Below, one piece after another: positions 33,182-41,076 of a stretch of 64,000 bases of DNA. Where the stretch lies: the NCBI RefSeq assembly GCF_007679035.1, contig NZ_VEFR01000002.1, positions 186,001 through 250,000 of the forward strand, read 5' to 3'. The translations under genes were made by a program, and so were the position numbers. How positions within the stretch are numbered: position 1 is the stretch's first letter; the number at the start of each line of letters is the position of its first letter. The stretch comes from Agrococcus jejuensis (lineage in GTDB: Bacteria > Actinomycetota > Actinomycetes > Actinomycetales > Microbacteriaceae). The notes under the pieces were generated by a model that was given only the letters and a program-made list of their open reading frames with translations, did not search any database and had not been told where the DNA came from.

Positions 33182-34194
33182 CAGGCGCGCTCCAGCACGA
33201 CCGACTGCTTCGCGGTCGTGAAGCCGAGGCGCTCGTAGAGGCCGACGGCGCCGGTGGGCGACTCGGAGTCGACGTCGAGCACGGCGCGCTCGAGCCCCGC
33301 ATCGCGTGCCGCCTCGAGCGTGCGCGTGAGCAGGCGGGGCGCGATGCCCCGGCCGCGGTGGTCGCGCACGACGCCCACGAGGGCGACGTACACCGACGAG
33401 TAGCCGGCGACCGCGGCGTCGTCGGGGTCGTGCTCGGCGAGGCAGAAGCCGACGATGCGGTCGCCCTCGACGGCGACGGCCGACAGGTCGGGGCGCAGCA
33501 CGTCGCGCCCGGTGAAGCGGCCCCAGCGCTCGACCGTCGTCGGCTGCGAGCCCCAGTGGTCGCGGAAGGCGTCGTTGCGGGCGATGCGGCCGGCCTCGAA
33601 CAGGTCGGGGGTGAACGGCACGATCGTGAGGCCGCCGTCGTCGAGCGGCTCGATCGGCTGCGACAGGTCGCGGTGCAGGTCGGTGAAGTAGCGGACGATC
33701 GCGTACCCGGTGCCCGTCATGAACGGCACGGCCGACGTCTCGGACCCGGCCCACGAGTGGATCTGCGCCGGCAGCTCGGAGTCGCCGTGCGCGCGCAGGC
33801 GCTCGGCCGCGCGCCGCTCCTCCCACGCGAGCAGCGCCGCGCCGATGCCCTGGCGCCGCGCCTCGGGCACGACCGTGCCGCCGAGGAACACGCGGCGCAC
33901 GTCGGTCTGCCCGTCCGGCAGCATCGCCGACCCGATCGCCACGATCGCGCCGTCGCGCTCGCCCACCACGAGGTCGCGCGCGACGTCGACGTGGCTCGCC
34001 TCGAAGTCGTCGACGATCTCCTGCAGCGGCACCTGGAACTCGGGGTGGTCGACGCGGCCGGAGAGGTTGTAGGCGGCGTGCATCGCGGGCGCATCCGCGA
34101 CGGTCGGGCGTCGCCATGCGACGCCCGCGACCGAGTCCGGCAGCCCGGGCTCGCCGAGGTCGGGGACGCGTGCGGAGATCGGGGCCGTGCTCAT
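33178..34194 (-). CDS. Tandem-GNAT acetyltransferase, mycothiol synthase-like
   Basis: A 338-residue protein with two GNAT domains. TAGGCT sits 7 bases before the ATG, so the mRNA is probably leaderless. Domain 1 has the acetyl-CoA loop VPEARRQGIGAALL near residue 110; domain 2 has VRDHRGRGIAPRLL near 265 and the YERLGF ending, with LDVDSESPTGAVGLYERLG typical of MshD-like proteins. Mycothiol synthase acetylates the cysteinyl intermediate of mycothiol; this could be that enzyme or a two-domain relative, since the family is large. It is coupled to the LysR-type protein downstream. Confidence 0.8.
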   Translation of the reverse strand: MSTAPISARVPDLGEPGLPDSVAGVAWRRPTVADAPAMHAAYNLSGRVDHPEFQVPLQEIVDDFEASHVDVARDLVVGERDGAIVAIGSAMLPDGQTDVRRVFLGGTVVPEARRQGIGAALLAWEERRAAERLRAHGDSELPAQIHSWAGSETSAVPFMTGTGYAIVRYFTDLHRDLSQPIEPLDDGGLTIVPFTPDLFEAGRIARNDAFRDHWGSQPTTVERWGRFTGRDVLRPDLSAVAVEGDRIVGFCLAEHDPDDAAVAGYSSVYVALVGVVRDHRGRGIAPRLLTRTLEAARDAGLERAVLDVDSESPTGAVGLYERLGFTTAKQSVVLERAW

Positions 34195-34234
34195 GGCATC
34201 GAGCCTACGGGCGCGCACCCACCAGACTGGCCGC

Positions 34235-34759
34235 ATGGCCACGCGCATGCTGCTGCTGTCGGACACGCACCTGCCCAGCCGCGCGAAGGCGCTGCAGGAG
34301 CAGGTGTGGGCGCTCGTGGATGCCGCCGACGTCGTCGTGCACGCCGGCGACTGGATCGACGTCGCGACCCTCGACGCCCTCGAGGCGCGCGCTGCGCGCC
34401 TCGTCGGCGTCGCCGGCAACAACGACGGCCCCGAGCTGTGGCGGCGACTCGGGGAGGTCGCTCGCGTCGAGGTGGAGGGCGTGCGGTTCGCGGCGATCCA
34501 CGAGACGGGCGCCTCCGCGGGTCGCGAGCGCCGCGCCGACGAGCGCTTCGGCCCCGCCTCCGACGACCCGGCGGATGTGCTCGTGTTCGGTCACTCGCAC
34601 ATCCCCTGGGACTCCACGACCCCCTCCGGGCTGCGGCTGCTGAACCCTGGCTCCCCCACCGATCGCCGCAGGCAGCCGGTCGGCACCGTCATGACGCTCA
34701 CGGTCGACGGCGGCGCGCTGCGCGACGTCGAGCTCGTGGAGACGCCGCGGGAGCGGTAG
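34235..34759 (+). CDS. YfcE/MJ0936-type metallophosphoesterase
   Basis: A 174-residue calcineurin-like phosphoesterase. Metal-binding motifs are all present: SDTHLP (residues 8-13), GDW near 34, GNND near 61, and GHSHIP near 113, followed by LLNPGSPTDRR, the usual C-terminal signature of this subfamily. These small enzymes hydrolyse phosphodiesters with two metal ions; the natural substrate is unknown. It is divergent from the mycothiol-synthase-like gene with only 40 bases between them. Confidence 0.92.
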   Translation: MATRMLLLSDTHLPSRAKALQEQVWALVDAADVVVHAGDWIDVATLDALEARAARLVGVAGNNDGPELWRRLGEVARVEVEGVRFAAIHETGASAGRERRADERFGPASDDPADVLVFGHSHIPWDSTTPSGLRLLNPGSPTDRRRQPVGTVMTLTVDGGALRDVELVETPRER

Positions 34760-34816
34760 GTGCGAATCCCCTGGCAATCGGGTGTCATGGCGGGTCCACC
34801 TGCCTAGCGTGGACGG

Positions 34817-35209
34817 ATGGATCCCGCATTCCCCACCCCGACGCCGCCGTCCGTGCCGACGTCGCCCCTCGACGGCATGGGCGCGTGGTTCCCCGTCCTC
34901 TTCCTCGTCGTCGGTGCCGTCGTGCTCGTCGGCTTCGTCGTCGTGGTCGTCGGCGTCGTGCGTCGCGGTCGACGCATGCGCGAGCTCGGCCACGACCCGA
35001 TGACGATCGACGCCGACATCGCCGACCGCATGGCGACGGGTCGGCTGACGACGCCGGACCCGTCGAGCGAGGCCGACGGCGCGGCTGCGTCCACGGCGGA
35101 TGCGACCGTCGAGGAGCGTCTCGCGCACGTCGACGACCTGCACGCGCGCGGCGTCATCGACGATGCCGAGCACGCCGCGACGAGGGCGCGCATCCTCGGA
35201 GACGCGTGA
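34817..35209 (+). CDS. Single-pass membrane protein with C-terminal SHOCT-type motif
   Basis: A 130-residue protein. TAGCGT lies 6 bases before the ATG, a leaderless arrangement. A Pro-rich start is followed by one membrane helix (WFPVLFLVVGAVVLVGFVVV) and a basic stop-transfer. The C-terminus, VEERLAHVDDLHARGVIDDA with EHAATRARILGD after it, is a SHOCT motif, which usually works as a small oligomerisation or binding module. A similar protein follows at 35238-35597. Function unknown. Confidence 0.8.
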   Translation: MDPAFPTPTPPSVPTSPLDGMGAWFPVLFLVVGAVVLVGFVVVVVGVVRRGRRMRELGHDPMTIDADIADRMATGRLTTPDPSSEADGAAASTADATVEERLAHVDDLHARGVIDDAEHAATRARILGDA

Positions 35210-35237
35210 CCCGCACGCCGCCGCGTGCCGTGGAGGC

Positions 35238-35597
35238 ATGCTGCACCTGCCGCTGACCGCCCTGACCTTCTCGGGCCTGCCCGGCTGGGCACGCATCGCC
35301 ATCGCCGTCGTGGTCGTCGCCGCGGCTCTCGTCGGCGTCGTGAGCATGATCGCCGCGATGCGCCGCAACCGCGAGCTGCAGGACGGCGCTCCCCCGCTGC
35401 CGCCGCGCCCGTGGTCGCAGCCGTCGGCGCAGACGCCGCTGCCCGGTCCGCCCTCGCCCGCGGCACCCGACGATGCGCCCCTCAAGCAGCGGCTCGCCGA
35501 GATCGACGACGCCTTCGCCGCCGGCCGCATCGACGCCTCCGAGCGCGAGCGCGCCCGTCGGGCGCTGCTGGGCGACGACCCCGACGGGGTGCGCTGA
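35238..35597 (+). CDS. Single-pass membrane protein with SHOCT-like tail
   Basis: A 119-residue protein with TGGAGG just before the ATG, 28 bases after the previous gene, so probably co-transcribed. One membrane helix (WARIAIAVVVVAAALVGVVS) is followed by a Pro-rich linker and LKQRLAEIDDAFAAGRIDAS with ERERARRALLGDD after it, a SHOCT-like motif. The same architecture as its neighbour suggests an old duplication or a two-subunit complex (inference). Confidence 0.75.
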   Translation: MLHLPLTALTFSGLPGWARIAIAVVVVAAALVGVVSMIAAMRRNRELQDGAPPLPPRPWSQPSAQTPLPGPPSPAAPDDAPLKQRLAEIDDAFAAGRIDASERERARRALLGDDPDGVR

Positions 35598-35721
35598 CCC
35601 TCGAGGCTGACGCGACGTGATGCTGGGCGAGCGCTCGCGCGCACATCGCACTCCAACGCCTGCTCAGCATCGCTCGGTGCGGCGGTGGCGGCCACGCCCG
35701 CCGTCGCGAGAGAGTGGACGC

Positions 35722-36051
35722 ATGACCGACCTGGACGACGCATTCGTGGAGGCGGTCGCCCAGACCGCGCTCCAGATCGACCACCGCGGCACCGACGTGC
35801 TGCTGCGAGCCCCCGAGGCCGAGGCCACCTACGAGGCGGCCGCGAGCGGCGACGACGACGAGGCCTCGTCGTTCACGCTCGACGGCGGCCGCGCGGACGC
35901 CGCGCTCGAGGTGCTCGTCGGCGGCGAGGTCGTGGGCATGATCGTGCCGGTCGACGACGGCTACGGCGTGCTCGTGGTGCCCGAGGACGGCGAGGAGCCC
36001 TCCGACGCGATCGACACCCTCGAGGACGCGCTCGACGAGCTCGGCGTCTGA
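35722..36051 (+). CDS. Small acidic hypothetical protein
   Basis: A 109-residue protein, strongly acidic (many Asp and Glu, for example SGDDDEASSF and ALDELGV end). It alternates predicted beta strands (EVLVGGEVVGMIVPVDDGYG) and looks like one small alpha/beta domain. I do not recognise the family. The ATG after GAGAGAGTGGACGC was chosen; a longer frame begins inside an Arg/Pro-rich stretch. It is followed by a strong two-way hairpin. Confidence 0.7.
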   Translation: MTDLDDAFVEAVAQTALQIDHRGTDVLLRAPEAEATYEAAASGDDDEASSFTLDGGRADAALEVLVGGEVVGMIVPVDDGYGVLVVPEDGEEPSDAIDTLEDALDELGV

Positions 36052-36075
36052 CCCGCACCGACCCCGGACATGACG

Positions 36076-36103
36076 GAAGCCCCGACCATCTGGTCGGGGC
36101 TTC
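36076..36103. terminator. Bidirectional terminator hairpin
   Basis: A perfect 13-bp inverted repeat GAAGCCCCGACCA with a 2-base centre. It sits between the plus-strand gene ending at 36051 and the minus-strand tRNA-Ser ending at 36108, and can serve both. Confidence 0.85.
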
Positions 36104-36107
36104 TCGC

Positions 36108-36198
36108 TGGCGGTGACGGTGGGATTTGAACCCACGGTGGAGGGTTACTCCACACAACTTTTCGAGAGTTGCACCTTCGGCCGCTCGGACACGTCACC
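36108..36198 (-). tRNA. tRNA-Ser (anticodon CGA)
   Basis: A 91-base class II tRNA with encoded CCA. The acceptor stem is GGTGACG paired with CGTCACC and discriminator G. The D arm is TCCGAGCGGCCGAAGG. The anticodon stem-loop CAACT-CTCGAAA-AGTTG reads codon UCG. A long variable arm (GTGGAGTAACCCTCCAC) marks it as Ser, and the T loop is GGTTCAAATCC. No integrase or attachment-site duplication is seen beside it. Confidence 0.97.
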
Positions 36199-36254
36199 GC
36201 CGTCGAGGATACACACGTCGAGGCCCCGCTCCCAAAACGAGGCGGCGCGGCCCG

Positions 36255-36806
36255 TCAGCGCTCGGCCAGGATCCGCACGCGCGCGTGGTCGACGAGGACG
36301 CGCGTGGGATCGGTGTCGGGGTCGTCGAGCGTCGCCCCGTCGGGCTCCCAGCCGTACCGCGAGTACGCCTGCTCGGCCGGCACGTTGCCCTCGAGCACCC
36401 ACAGGTAGGCGCGCTCGAACCCGGCTGCCGTCAGCCGCGCCTCGACCTCGGCGACCATCGCACGGCCGATGCCCGAGCGCGTCGCGCGCGGGTCGACGTA
36501 GCATCCGGCGAGCTCGCCCCATCCCTCCCGCTCCGGCAGGCGTGCGGGACCGAACGTCGCCCAGCCCATGACCTCGCCGTCGCGCTCGGCGACGACCATG
36601 GCGTGGCGCACGTCGCCGTCGGTGCCCTCGCCCGCGAGCGAGCGCTCGAGCCACCGGGTCCAGCCCGCCGTGCGATCGGCGACGTCGAGCGCGTCGAGCA
36701 CCGGCCGGTGGATGAGGCCCGCATAGGCGTGCTGCCATGCGGTGACGTGGATGCGTGCGACGGCCGCGGCGTCGGCGGTCGTCGCGTCGCGGATCGCGAT
36801 CGTCAC
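36255..36806 (-). CDS. GNAT family N-acetyltransferase (tandem copy 2)
   Basis: A 183-residue GNAT from a GTG overlapping the stop of the preceding GNAT (GTGA). The acetyl-CoA site reads CYVDPRATRSGIGRAMVAEV near residue 100, and the end has the ERAYLWVLEGNVPAEQAYSRYGW stretch split by the beta5 turn, followed by a D(T)DP-rich tail. It closely resembles the upstream neighbour in layout (DATTADAAAVARIHVTAWQHAYAG versus TATVDDARAIAIVQVETWRAAYAD at the start), which points to a tandem duplication. The substrate is unknown. Confidence 0.88.
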   Translation of the reverse strand: MTIAIRDATTADAAAVARIHVTAWQHAYAGLIHRPVLDALDVADRTAGWTRWLERSLAGEGTDGDVRHAMVVAERDGEVMGWATFGPARLPEREGWGELAGCYVDPRATRSGIGRAMVAEVEARLTAAGFERAYLWVLEGNVPAEQAYSRYGWEPDGATLDDPDTDPTRVLVDHARVRILAER

Positions 36807-37360
36807 GGCGCCTCCCCCAGCTCTCGGACGCGGCGGTGCTCGAGCAGCGGCACCAGCACGCCCCCGTAGCCGAAGCGCTCGTCGATCCACGTGTGGCCGT
36901 CCTCGCGCCAGCCGTGCCGCTCGTAGAAGTCCGCGGCCCGATCGTTGCCGTCGAGCACGTACAGGCACGCACGCTCGAAGCCCGCGTCGCGCAGACGCTG
37001 CTCGGCCTCGTGGACGAGCGCGCGGCCGACGCCCGACGACCACGTGGCCGCGAGCGCGTAGATGGCGAAGAGCTGGCCGAAGCCCGGCAGGTCGTCCTGG
37101 TCGGTGGGGCCGACGCTCGCCCAGCCCACGACGTCGCCGTCGCGCTCTGCGACGAGGTCGACGACCTTCGGGTCGCGATGCCGCTGGGCCCACGTCTCGG
37201 CGCGGCGCACGGCGTTGCGGTCGACGTCCATGCGTCGCAGCAGCGCCTCGGGCATGAGGTCGGCGTACGCGGCGCGCCACGTCTCGACCTGCACGATCGC
37301 GATGGCGCGGGCGTCGTCGACGGTCGCGGTGCGCACGGTGACGGGGAGCGGAGCAGCCAT
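36803..37360 (-). CDS. GNAT family N-acetyltransferase (tandem copy 1)
   Basis: A 185-residue GNAT. TAGCGT lies 6 bases before the ATG, so a leaderless mRNA is likely. Its start has the W-x-AYADLMP motif common to actinobacterial GNATs of this group; the cofactor region is ALAATWSSGVGRALVHEAEQ and the end carries CLYVLDGNDRAADFYERHGW. It shares operon and ancestry with the copy downstream. The substrate is unknown. Confidence 0.88.
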   Translation of the reverse strand: MAAPLPVTVRTATVDDARAIAIVQVETWRAAYADLMPEALLRRMDVDRNAVRRAETWAQRHRDPKVVDLVAERDGDVVGWASVGPTDQDDLPGFGQLFAIYALAATWSSGVGRALVHEAEQRLRDAGFERACLYVLDGNDRAADFYERHGWREDGHTWIDERFGYGGVLVPLLEHRRVRELGEAP

Positions 37361-37428
37361 CCGTCGACGCTAGCCGCCGAGCGCTGGACGTGCTCGGTGC
37401 GCGCGACGAGTGCCGCACCGGTCGACGC

Positions 37429-37824
37429 TCACGCCAGCGGCACGACGCGGTGCCACTCGAACCCGTGCCAGCCGGCGGCGTCGACGACGCAGAACCGGTT
37501 GCCCTCGGGGTCCTGCATGATGACGTAGTCCGCGTCGTCGGGCCGTCGATCCCAGGGCACGACGCTGGCGCCGAGGCCCTGGAGCCTGGCGACCTCGGCC
37601 TCCTGATCCTCGGCGTAGAGGTCGAGGTGGATGCGGGGAGGCAGCGCCCGCTCGCTGGGCACCGCGTCGAGCGAGACGTTCGGGCCGGCCCCCGAGCGCG
37701 AGTGCAGCAGCGCGAAGTCGTCGCCGACGGGCTCGCGAGCGACGTAGTCGAGCGCTGCGGTCCAGAAGACGAGCTGCCCGGGCAGGTCGCTCACCCGGAT
37801 CACGATCGAGCCGACGACGAGCAT
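37429..37824 (-). CDS. VOC (glyoxalase/bleomycin-resistance fold) protein
   Basis: A 131-residue single VOC domain. TAGGGT sits 6 bases before the ATG (leaderless). Paired beta-alpha-beta-beta-beta units are visible: IVIRVSDLPGQLVFWTAALD opens the first; RIHLDLYAEDQEAEVARL opens the second, with VMQDPEGN-type metal-ligand Glu near the end (IMQDPEGNRFCVVD). These proteins range from isomerases to antibiotic-binding proteins, and the role here cannot be assigned. Confidence 0.87.
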   Translation of the reverse strand: MLVVGSIVIRVSDLPGQLVFWTAALDYVAREPVGDDFALLHSRSGAGPNVSLDAVPSERALPPRIHLDLYAEDQEAEVARLQGLGASVVPWDRRPDDADYVIMQDPEGNRFCVVDAAGWHGFEWHRVVPLA

Positions 37825-37884
37825 GCGGCCACCCTACGCTCGGCCGGTCGGGTGCCGTGGGCGGCGGCGGGTACCGTCGGGAGC

Positions 37885-39240
37885 ATGGCCAAGACCGACG
37901 CGCGCTTCCGCTGCTCCGAGTGCGGCTGGCAGACCGCGAAGTGGGTCGGCCGCTGCGGCGAGTGCCAGCAGTGGGGCACGGTCGAGGAGGTCGGCGCCCG
38001 CGCTGCCGAGCGCGTGCGGGCGGCGAGCATCCCCGCCTCGCGCGTCGCCCGCCCCATCACCGAGATCGACGTGTCGGATGCCCCGCGCTGGGCGACCGGC
38101 ATCGGCGAGTTCGACCGCGTGCTCGGCGGTGGCATCGTGCCCGGCGCCGCGGTGCTGTGCTCGGGCGAGCCCGGCGTCGGCAAGTCGACGCTGCTGCTCG
38201 AGGTCGCGAGCCGCGCCGCCCAGTCGGGGCGCACGGTGCTCTACGCGAGCGCCGAGGAGTCGGTGGCGCAGGTGCGACTGCGCGCGGAGCGCACGGGTGC
38301 CCTGCACGATCGGCTCTTCCTCATCGCCGAGACCGACCTCGCGCAGATCATGGGCCAGATCGCCGCCGTCGAGCCCGACCTCGTGATCGTCGACTCCGTG
38401 CAGACCGTCGCGAACGCCGACAACGACGCCATCGCAGGTGGCCCGAGCCAGGTGCGCGACGTCGCGAACGCGCTCACGCGCCTCGCCAAGACCACCGGCA
38501 TCCCCGTGCTGCTCGTCGGCCACGTCACGAAGGACGGCACGATCGCCGGCCCGCGCGTGCTCGAGCACCTCGTCGACGTCGTGACGCACTTCGACGGCGA
38601 CCGGCAGACGGCGCTGCGGTTCGTGCGCGCGACGAAGAACCGCTTCGGCCCGACCGACGAGATCGGCTGCTTCGAGATGACCGGCGAGGGCATCGCCGAG
38701 GTGCCCGACCCCTCCGGCCTCTTCCTCTCGCGTCAGACGGCTCCCGACTCGGGCTCGTGCGTGACGGTCGCGCTCGAGGGTCGCCGTGCGATCCCCGTCG
38801 AGATCCAGGCGCTCACCGTCACCTCCACCGCGCCGAACCCGCGCCGCGTCGTGAACGGCGTCGACTCGTCGCGCGTCGCGATGCTCCTCGCCGTGCTCGA
38901 GAAGCGCGTCGGCCTCAAGCTCGGCGAGCGCGACGTCTACGTGTCGACCGTCGGAGGCATGCGACTGCACGAGCCGGGCGTCGACCTGGCGATCGCCCTC
39001 GCCATCGTGTCGTCGGTGCGCGACGTGCCGCTGCCGGCGCGCCTCGTCGCCGTGGGCGAGCTGTCGCTCGCCGGCGAGATCCGCCCCGCCTCCGCATCGT
39101 CGAAGCGCGTGGCCGAGGCGCGCCGCCTCGGCTACGAGCACGTGCTCGACGACTCCGCCGTGCATCTGCGCGGCGCCGTCGAGACGATCACGCTGCTGTC
39201 GGATGCGCTGCGGCAGCCCGCCGGGGTGCGCGAGTTCTGA
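37885..39240 (+). CDS. radA: DNA repair protein RadA
   Basis: A 451-residue RadA (Sms), normal length. TACCGT lies 7 bases before the ATG, again leaderless-like. The N-terminal zinc finger is CSECGWQTAKWVGRCGECQQ (Cys10, 13, 24, 27 roughly), Walker A is SGEPGVGKSTLLLEV, the family KNRFG motif is in ATKNRFGPTDEIG, and the C-terminal Lon-protease-like domain has the STVGGMRLHEPGVDLAIALA stretch. RadA remodels branched recombination intermediates with RecA. It is followed by two 69-bp palindromic elements. Confidence 0.97.
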   Translation: MAKTDARFRCSECGWQTAKWVGRCGECQQWGTVEEVGARAAERVRAASIPASRVARPITEIDVSDAPRWATGIGEFDRVLGGGIVPGAAVLCSGEPGVGKSTLLLEVASRAAQSGRTVLYASAEESVAQVRLRAERTGALHDRLFLIAETDLAQIMGQIAAVEPDLVIVDSVQTVANADNDAIAGGPSQVRDVANALTRLAKTTGIPVLLVGHVTKDGTIAGPRVLEHLVDVVTHFDGDRQTALRFVRATKNRFGPTDEIGCFEMTGEGIAEVPDPSGLFLSRQTAPDSGSCVTVALEGRRAIPVEIQALTVTSTAPNPRRVVNGVDSSRVAMLLAVLEKRVGLKLGERDVYVSTVGGMRLHEPGVDLAIALAIVSSVRDVPLPARLVAVGELSLAGEIRPASASSKRVAEARRLGYEHVLDDSAVHLRGAVETITLLSDALRQPAGVREF

Positions 39241-39270
39241 CGCGCGGCGCGGGCGCCGAGGCGCCCGTTC

Positions 39271-39339
39271 GCGTTTCGCAGGCGATCCCGGCCTCCAAGG
39301 GAGCATTCCCCTCGGCTCGCCGAATCGCCTGCGAAACGC
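39271..39339. repeat. 69-bp palindromic element, copy 1
   Basis: Perfect 16-bp arms GCGTTTCGCAGGCGAT and ATCGCCTGCGAAACGC enclose a GGGA-ATTCCCC core. It lies 30 bases after radA and is followed 22 bases later by a second copy of identical length. It may also work as the radA terminator. Confidence 0.88.
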
Positions 39340-39361
39340 ATCCACGGCCATCCGAGTCCGT

Positions 39362-39430
39362 GCGCTTCGCAGGCGATCCCGGGTCTGGAGGGAAGATTCC
39401 CCTCGAGAGGCGGAATCGCCTGCGAAACGC
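39362..39430. repeat. 69-bp palindromic element, copy 2
   Basis: It has the same arms as copy 1, with one mismatch in the left arm (GCGCTTCGCAGGCGAT), and a core with GGGAAGATTCCC. Length conservation despite different core sequence suggests selection on, or transposition of, the folded form. Confidence 0.88.
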
Positions 39431-39531
39431 AACCGCGCCGCACGAGAGTGGGCCACGGCGCCCGCGCGATGGGAGATCGCTGCGGGGCCGTGGCCCGGTG
39501 CCCGAGGAGCCGACCCGCTCCTCGAGACGAC

Positions 39532-41076
39532 TCAATCCTGCACGCCGCGGGCTGTGACCTCCGTGTCGATCATGCCGGTGGCGGTGCCGGCGTCGAGCGT
39601 CTGCCCTCGGAAGAACCCCGGCTCGCGGATGCGCTGCACCACCATGACGATCGCGCCGAGCACGAGCACGACGACGCCGAGCACGAACACGAGCCCGAGG
39701 CCGCCGATCGACGAGCCCGAGCCGTAGTCGGGATCCATCGAGTCGATGAGCGTCGTCACGAACAGGACGCCCAGCACGACGCCGCCGACGAGCGGGAACA
39801 CGAGCTGGAAGCAGACGTTGCGCAGCGACGCGAACCAGGTGGTGCGGAAGTACCAGACCGTCGCGAACGCCGTGAGGCCGTAGTAGAAGCAGATCATCAT
39901 GCCGAGGGCGGTGATGGTGTCCCACAGCACGTTCTCGCTCACGAAGCGCATGACGGCGTAGAACGCCGAGGCGACGATGGCAGCGACGAGCGTCGCGAAT
40001 CCGGGCGTCTTGAAGCGCGACACCTCGGCGAACCGCGACGGCAGCGCGCCGTAGTGGCCCATCGCGAGCAGGGTGCGCGCGGGCGACACGAACGTCGACT
40101 GCAGCGACGCCGCCGACGACGACAGCACCGCGAGCGAGACGAACGCCGCGAGCGGGCCGAGGATGGGGCCAGCGAGCGCGAAGAAGACGTTGTCCTGGAT
40201 GTCGGGGTTGCCGAGGCCGAACTCGCCCTCGCCCGTGCCCGCGAACGCGAGGAGCCCCATCGTCAGCAGCAGGTAGAGCGCGACGATGATGACGACGGTG
40301 ATGGTCGCGGCGCGGCCCGGGGTCCTCTCGGGGTCCTTCGTCTCCTCGTTCATCGTCAGGGTGACGTCCCAGCCCCAGAAGATGAAGATCGACAGCGACA
40401 GCCCGGCGACGAGCGCCGAGACCGAGTCGACGGCGAACGGGTCGAACCACGACAGCGACACGGGCGTCGCGTCGAAGGCGGTGCCGTTGGCGACGTGCAC
40501 CAGGGCCGCGATGGCGAAGACGACGAGCACGAGCACCTGGAAGCCCACGAGCACGTACTGCACGCGCTGCGTCGTCTGCATGTCGCGGTACGCGATGAAG
40601 GTCGCGCCGGCCATGAACGCGAGGCACGTGATGACGTTGACGAGCGGGTTCGTCGCGAGCGCCGCGACGTCGGACGCACCCGTGACCTGCGCGATGAGCA
40701 GGTACAGGAAGTCGACGGCGATGCCGGCGAGGTTCGACAGCACGAGGATCGTCGCGGCGATGAGCCCCCAGCCGGCCATCCACCCCACGTAGGGCCCGAA
40801 GGCGCGCGTCGCCCACGTGAACGACGTGCCGGAGTCGGGGATGACCGAGTTGAGCTCGCGGTAGCCGAACGCGACGAGCAGCATCGGGATGAAGCCGAGC
40901 AGGATGATCGCGGGCGCCTGCGAGCCGACCGCCGACACCGTGGGCCCGAGCGCCGCCGTGAGCGTGTACGCGGGGGCGATGCACGAGATGCCGATGACGA
41001 CCGCGCCGATGAGGCCGACCGAGCCCTTGGCGAGGCCCTTCTGGGCGACCTTCTGCGCCGCGATCTGCCCGCTCAC
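39532..41076 (-). CDS. APC superfamily amino acid/polyamine permease
   Basis: A 514-residue permease starting at GTG that overlaps the amine-oxidase stop (GTGA). Twelve or more hydrophobic segments are visible. The APC signature is in the first helix region: GLIGAVVIGISCIAPAYTLT, then YRELNSVIPDSGTSFTWATR, matching the GxG-substrate loop of the family. An in-frame upstream ATG would overlap the oxidase by 200 bases and is rejected. Coupled translation with the flavin amine oxidase argues that it carries the oxidase's amine substrate or product (inference). Confidence 0.92.
   Translation of the reverse strand: MSGQIAAQKVAQKGLAKGSVGLIGAVVIGISCIAPAYTLTAALGPTVSAVGSQAPAIILLGFIPMLLVAFGYRELNSVIPDSGTSFTWATRAFGPYVGWMAGWGLIAATILVLSNLAGIAVDFLYLLIAQVTGASDVAALATNPLVNVITCLAFMAGATFIAYRDMQTTQRVQYVLVGFQVLVLVVFAIAALVHVANGTAFDATPVSLSWFDPFAVDSVSALVAGLSLSIFIFWGWDVTLTMNEETKDPERTPGRAATITVVIIVALYLLLTMGLLAFAGTGEGEFGLGNPDIQDNVFFALAGPILGPLAAFVSLAVLSSSAASLQSTFVSPARTLLAMGHYGALPSRFAEVSRFKTPGFATLVAAIVASAFYAVMRFVSENVLWDTITALGMMICFYYGLTAFATVWYFRTTWFASLRNVCFQLVFPLVGGVVLGVLFVTTLIDSMDPDYGSGSSIGGLGLVFVLGVVVLVLGAIVMVVQRIREPGFFRGQTLDAGTATGMIDTEVTARGVQD

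Noticed and set aside
36108-36201. tRNA-Ser 5' end three bases further upstream (GGCGGTG acceptor)
   Set aside because: That pairing would leave discriminator A and shift the conserved TG at positions 8-9; the GGTGACG acceptor with discriminator G and encoded CCA fits all tRNA-Ser rules.
36108-36810. tRNA gene as an integration site for a mobile element
   Set aside because: No integrase, no partial tRNA duplication and only ordinary GNAT genes follow.
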